This document shows, one piece after another, positions 63,844-64,000 of a stretch of 64,000 nt of DNA (position 1 is the first letter of the stretch; every line of letters starts with the position of its first letter). The position numbers and the translations under genes were made by a program. A model generated the notes under the pieces. It was given only the letters and a program-made list of their open reading frames with translations, was not told the DNA's origin and did no database searches. Location: assembly GCF_025399795.1 (NCBI RefSeq), contig NZ_JAODTZ010000026.1, positions 1 through 64,000 on the forward strand, given 5' to 3'. Source of the DNA: Streptomyces rhizosphaerihabitans (GTDB lineage: Bacteria; Actinomycetota; Actinomycetes; Streptomycetales; Streptomycetaceae).

Positions 63844-64000
63844 ATGGACACGCCCCTGAACCCCAGGCAACGACTCACCGCACTCCCTTACTGCACCGCC
63901 CTGAGCGGGGAGGACTTCGCCGGCGCGGACCTGGTCTCTACGAGGACGTCACAGTTGCGATTCACCCGATGCTCGTTCAAGGGAGCCGACCTACGTCACG
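63844..64000 (+). CDS. pentapeptide-repeat protein, start only (runs off the window)
   Basis: From ATG 63844 the frame is open to the window end (52 codons). EDFAGADLV and SFKGADLR match the A(D/N)LxX-type pentapeptide unit. Its function cannot be known without the rest. Confidence 0.55.
   Translation, partial: MDTPLNPRQRLTALPYCTALSGEDFAGADLVSTRTSQLRFTRCSFKGADLRH

Overview
The window is high-GC DNA with codon usage, GTG starts, GGAGG-type ribosome sites and gene families typical of Streptomyces: a conservon-type histidine kinase, an SCO2400-like zinc-ribbon protein, a MmyB-type XRE regulator, PP2C/ATPase anti-sigma-like switch proteins, CebR boxes and secreted cellulases. Its mix of intact catabolic or secreted-enzyme genes with many truncated, frameshifted and IS-flanked remnants looks like an accessory region, perhaps a chromosome arm. 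No ribosomal or core housekeeping gene, phage gene, integrase or CRISPR array was seen.

Layout. 1-3 kb: a direct-repeat copy, then three frameshifted CoA-metabolism genes (thiolase, DUF35, enoyl-CoA hydratase). 3-10 kb: a small secreted protein, a MmyB-type regulator, a chimera of two gene fragments (ABC exporter and Nudix), a peptidoglycan-binding membrane protein, a gene-poor stretch with remnants, and an SCO2400-like protein. 10-12.7 kb: an IS701-type remnant, a catalase-like gene behind an OhrR-like palindrome, and a broken alpha/beta hydrolase. 12.7-18 kb: a thiolase, HAD, TetR, acyl-CoA dehydrogenase and SDR cluster with a shared promoter/operator sequence in three places. 18-25.3 kb: TetR and PucR regulators divergent from a complete livGFHMK-type ABC importer operon. 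25.6-31.8 kb: a PAS/GAF/PP2C/ATPase protein, an SSS-type symporter with its DUF485 partner, a truncated oxidoreductase with TetR-like operators, and a GNAT gene whose start lies in a hairpin loop. 32-37 kb: a broken lipoprotein gene and a conservon reduced to cvnA-cvnB, followed by a tRNA-Arg 3' fragment. 37-40.3 kb: a complete IS1182-type element, a truncated MFS gene and the second copy of the 224-bp direct repeat. 40.5-44.2 kb: a copper island (multicopper oxidase, DUF6153 protein, CsoR-like operator, SHOCT protein, cupredoxin stub) and a CBS remnant. 44.4-48.8 kb: a solitary type III polyketide synthase-like gene and a second PP2C protein. 48.9-61.3 kb: a secretome block with a lipoprotein, a YD-repeat/phospholipase A2 fusion, a subtilase with six exact-length FG-GAP repeats, and three glycoside hydrolases (GH6, GH5, GH16). 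61.3-64 kb: toxin-antitoxin remnants, a secreted protein of unknown function, a second IS701-type remnant and the start of a pentapeptide-repeat gene.

How the parts work together. The 12.7-18 kb cluster encodes most of a beta-oxidation-like route for an unknown acyl substrate, probably controlled by its own TetR protein. The liv operon with PucR and TetR is a separate uptake unit. The GH6 and GH5 cellulases carry the CebR operator between them and should respond to cellobiose or cello-oligosaccharides. The copper genes have a CsoR-like operator but csoR itself is not in the window. Several apparent frameshifts fall in short homopolymer runs, so some pseudogene calls could be sequence errors; others (fused fragments, truncations, IS remnants) cannot be explained that way.
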